NCBI GenBank assembly: GCA_032251045.1
Contig: JAVVEW010000008.1
Coordinates: forward strand, 1 to 63,093
Length of the DNA: 63,093 nucleotides
DNA from: JAVVEW01 sp032251045
Lineage (GTDB): Bacteria; Pseudomonadota; Gammaproteobacteria; Methylococcales; Methylomonadaceae
Direction: 5' to 3'
The position numbers and the translations under genes are program-made. The stretch's first letter is position 1; each line of letters starts with the position of its first letter. The notes under the pieces were generated by a model, which did no database searches, was not told the origin of the DNA, and worked only from the letters and a program-made list of their open reading frames with translations. Positions 61,204 through 63,093 of the stretch are shown here, in pieces.

Positions 61204-62478
61204 TCAAGGCGACCATGCCGGCTCCCGAACCCAGCCTTTGACAGCGTTCAGTTGTTTCGGGTGGCTGCGTCCATCAACCGTGACCATGGCTAAATGCCTG
61301 TTACCCTGTTTTTGCGTGGCATACAGTATGGCATGACTGTTTGGCGCAAAACTAGGTGACTCATCCTGATTGCCCGCACTCAGTACGGTTAAGGTTTGGT
61401 TGCCTAAATCCAGTGCGGCAATGCGATAATCCCCCCGGTTACCATGTACCATCGCCAGATAACGGCCATCGGGTGAGAAACTAGCTCCGGCATTGTAATC
61501 ACCCTCAAACGTCAGGCGCTGAGCCCGGCCACCGCGTGCGGCAACCTTGTAAAGCTGCGGGCTGCCGCCACGATTGGAGGTGAATACCAGATACTGACCA
61601 TCCGGTGACCAGGCCGGCTCGGTATCGATGGCCAGGTTTTCAGTGAGTCTTTGTAACTGACGATTGGCCAGATTCAGCACATAAACTTCCGGGTTGCCAT
61701 CTTTTGAAAGCGTCATGGCCAGTTTTTGACCATCTGGTGACCAGGCCGGTGCACCATTGAGGCCTGGAGCGTCACTCACGCGCTCCCGCTTGCCGGTAGT
61801 CAGTTCCTGGACATAAATCGATGCCTTGCCGCGTTCGAATGATACATAAGCCAGCTTATTGCCTTTAGGTGACCAGGCCGGCGACATCAGTGGTTGTGGC
61901 GAGGCGACGACACTGCGTGCGTTACCACCGTCGACATCGGCAATGTTAATCAGATAGCGTTTACCGCCTTTGGCGTTGGTTTCAAGACTCAGATAAGCGA
62001 TACGGCTTTGAAAAAAACCTTGTTGGCCGGTGAGGTGCTCAAAAATCAAATCGCTGATTTGATGACCTGCCTGGCGAAGTTGATGGTTTGGCGCATGCAA
62101 GCGATAGCCCGCCAGCTTTACCCCATCATGGACATTGAAGAGCTGAAAACGGACTTCGTGACCGGTGCTGTCAGGCGTGATTTGACCGATGACCAAATAG
62201 TCCTGATTGAGTACACGCCAATGGCGGAAGTCGATATCTTCGGCCTGGTGTGGCTGGGTCAGCATATGACTGACTGACAGAGAATTGAAATAACCACTGT
62301 TGGCTAAGTCGGCGCGCACAACGGTCGCCGGGTCGAGTTTCAATCCTTCCGCGTTCTTGAATGGAACAATAGCGATGGGGGTGGCTTGAGCGCGTTGACC
62401 GGTAATTTGAATGGTCAATTCGGCTCGGCTTGGGCAAGACAGCGCCAAGAACAGCAACAGCAGGGTGGGTTTCCACAT
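61204..62478 (-). CDS. tolB: Tol-Pal system protein TolB
   Basis: A 424-residue periplasmic protein. The signal peptide (WKPTLLLLFLALSCPSRA) fits a start at ATG 62478, which has GAGG eight bases before it; an earlier Met at 62508 would overlap the tolA stop without a site. An N-terminal alpha/beta domain (PIAIVPFKNAEG) precedes a six-bladed beta-propeller with WSPDGQ-type repeats. TolB shuttles between Pal and TolA. It starts 26 bases after tolA. Confidence 0.97.
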   Translation of the reverse strand: MWKPTLLLLFLALSCPSRAELTIQITGQRAQATPIAIVPFKNAEGLKLDPATVVRADLANSGYFNSLSVSHMLTQPHQAEDIDFRHWRVLNQDYLVIGQITPDSTGHEVRFQLFNVHDGVKLAGYRLHAPNHQLRQAGHQISDLIFEHLTGQQGFFQSRIAYLSLETNAKGGKRYLINIADVDGGNARSVVASPQPLMSPAWSPKGNKLAYVSFERGKASIYVQELTTGKRERVSDAPGLNGAPAWSPDGQKLAMTLSKDGNPEVYVLNLANRQLQRLTENLAIDTEPAWSPDGQYLVFTSNRGGSPQLYKVAARGGRAQRLTFEGDYNAGASFSPDGRYLAMVHGNRGDYRIAALDLGNQTLTVLSAGNQDESPSFAPNSHAILYATQKQGNRHLAMVTVDGRSHPKQLNAVKGWVREPAWSP

Positions 62479-62504
62479 AAGAGACCTCGATAAGAAACGT
62501 CGCA

Positions 62505-63093
62505 TCATTCAGGTTTGAAATTGAAGTTGAATTCTCTAAATTCCTGGACAAGCTCAGGCGTACTTGGAAAAGGCAGTGGTGATGCCTTCTTAACAGCGTT
62601 TTCGGCTGACCGGTCAAACAATACATCGCCACTGCTGTCTACGGTGCGCACTGAAATAACCGTGCCATCAGGCAACAGACGCACGCGAATTTTACACACC
62701 AATCCTTTACGGCTGGTAATCGGACGTATCCAGGCGCCTTTAACTTTATCGTTAATGCGCATAATCAGTTGTTCACGCTCGCGCATACGAGCCTGTGCGG
62801 CTTGTTGTTCCGCTAATCGCTGCGCTTGTTCTGCGGCGGCTTGACGGGCCGCCTCAGCCGCTTGCAGCTCAGCTTGACGTTTGGCTTCGGCCTCGCGTTG
62901 TGCTTGTTGCCTGGCTTCTAGCTGACGTTGTTGTTCTGCAGCCAGTTCAGCTAACCGTTTAGCCTCGGCTTCAGCCTTCTGCTGGGCCGCTTGTTCGGCC
63001 TTGCGTTTGGCCTCGGCTTCAGCCTTCTGCTGGGCGGCCTGTTCGGCTTTGCGTTTAGCCTCGGCTTCAGCCTTCTGCTGGGCCGCTTGTTCG
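62505..63093 (-). CDS. tolA: TolA C-terminal part (5' end outside window)
   Basis: An open frame from the window edge to the stop at 62505, at least 195 residues. The visible part begins inside the long Ala/Glu/Lys/Gln-rich periplasmic helix (domain II) and ends with the compact C-terminal domain (INDKVKGAWIRP, CKIRVRLLPDGTVISVRTV, AVKKASPLPFP), which contacts TolB and Pal. The N-terminal inner-membrane span and the tolQ/tolR genes should lie beyond the window. Confidence 0.94.
   Translation of the reverse strand, partial: EQAAQQKAEAEAKRKAEQAAQQKAEAEAKRKAEQAAQQKAEAEAKRLAELAAEQQRQLEARQQAQREAEAKRQAELQAAEAARQAAAEQAQRLAEQQAAQARMREREQLIMRINDKVKGAWIRPITSRKGLVCKIRVRLLPDGTVISVRTVDSSGDVLFDRSAENAVKKASPLPFPSTPELVQEFREFNFNFKPE
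62962..63093 (-). repeat. tolA: 48-bp tandem repeats in tolA
   Basis: Near-identical 48-base units begin at 62962, 63010 and 63058 and run off the window. Each encodes 16 residues of the type AEAEAKRKAEQAAQQK. The helix of TolA domain II is thus built from a recently duplicated module whose copy number may vary. Confidence 0.8.

Overview
The window reads as chromosomal DNA of a gammaproteobacterium of roughly 50% GC. It carries a Tol-Pal cluster with CpoB, a BioC/BioH-type biotin pathway, RecD, DUF1249/YqiB, DUF2970, a PA3496-like protein and a two-subunit glycyl-tRNA synthetase. A SmbP-like histidine-rich protein, an exosortase-type acyl carrier protein and a copper-style HMA/TauE/cupredoxin fusion point towards a methanotroph- or nitrifier-like lineage such as the Methylococcales. 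That placement is an inference; no marker gene in the window settles it. I recognise no rRNA, tRNA, CRISPR array, prophage or plasmid genes.

Layout. 1-6.7 kb: the tail of an AAA-ATPase/PD-(D/E)XK nuclease, a ComEA-like DNA-binding protein, galE, a decayed IS200/IS605-type tnpB, an acidic exported protein, a second-type EF-G and a small exported protein. 6.8-12.7 kb: glf, then the tightly overlapped biotin operon bioB-F-H-C-D, with an orphan exosortase-type acyl carrier protein converging on it. 12.8-22.2 kb: recQ, then a long minus-strand run (glnS, glyQ, glyS, plsC, a lipoprotein, a PilZ protein, queD, yqiB). 22.4-31.6 kb: a large MASE1-type GGDEF/EAL protein overlapping an MscK-like channel gene, then small proteins and a Gfo/Idh/MocA oxidoreductase. 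31.6-36.1 kb: SmbP-like protein, then a plus-strand operon mltB - RMND1/DUF155 - exported protein - matrixin metalloprotease. 36.1-41.2 kb: a second GGDEF/EAL protein with a CBS-like front, an OmpA lipoprotein, a cysteine-rich exported protein, a 55-residue membrane peptide and the HMA-TauE-cupredoxin fusion. 41.4-49.4 kb: a lipoprotein, a TYW1-like radical SAM protein, a flagellar-rod-like small protein, an OlsF-like bifunctional ornithine-lipid synthase, a hydrolase, an M14 peptidase, a 37-residue lipoprotein, an HTTM-DCC membrane protein and a 44-residue membrane peptide. 49.9-57.5 kb: small exported and membrane proteins, metH, rlmH, maf and rng. 57.5 kb to the end: recD, cpoB, pal, tolB and the 3' part of tolA, all on the minus strand.

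Functional links. galE and glf together can supply UDP-galactofuranose from UDP-glucose. BioC/BioH/BioF/BioB/BioD form the pimeloyl-to-biotin route, except for BioA, which is not in the window. Tol-Pal-CpoB, MltB, an OmpA-type lipoprotein, PlsC and OlsF all act on the envelope. Two diguanylate cyclase/phosphodiesterase hybrids and a PilZ protein indicate c-di-GMP signalling. No clear defence island or mobile cargo was found. The less-explained parts are the matrixin operon, the HTTM-DCC neighbourhood with its tiny peptides, the HMA-TauE-cupredoxin fusion, and several structured intergenic repeats.
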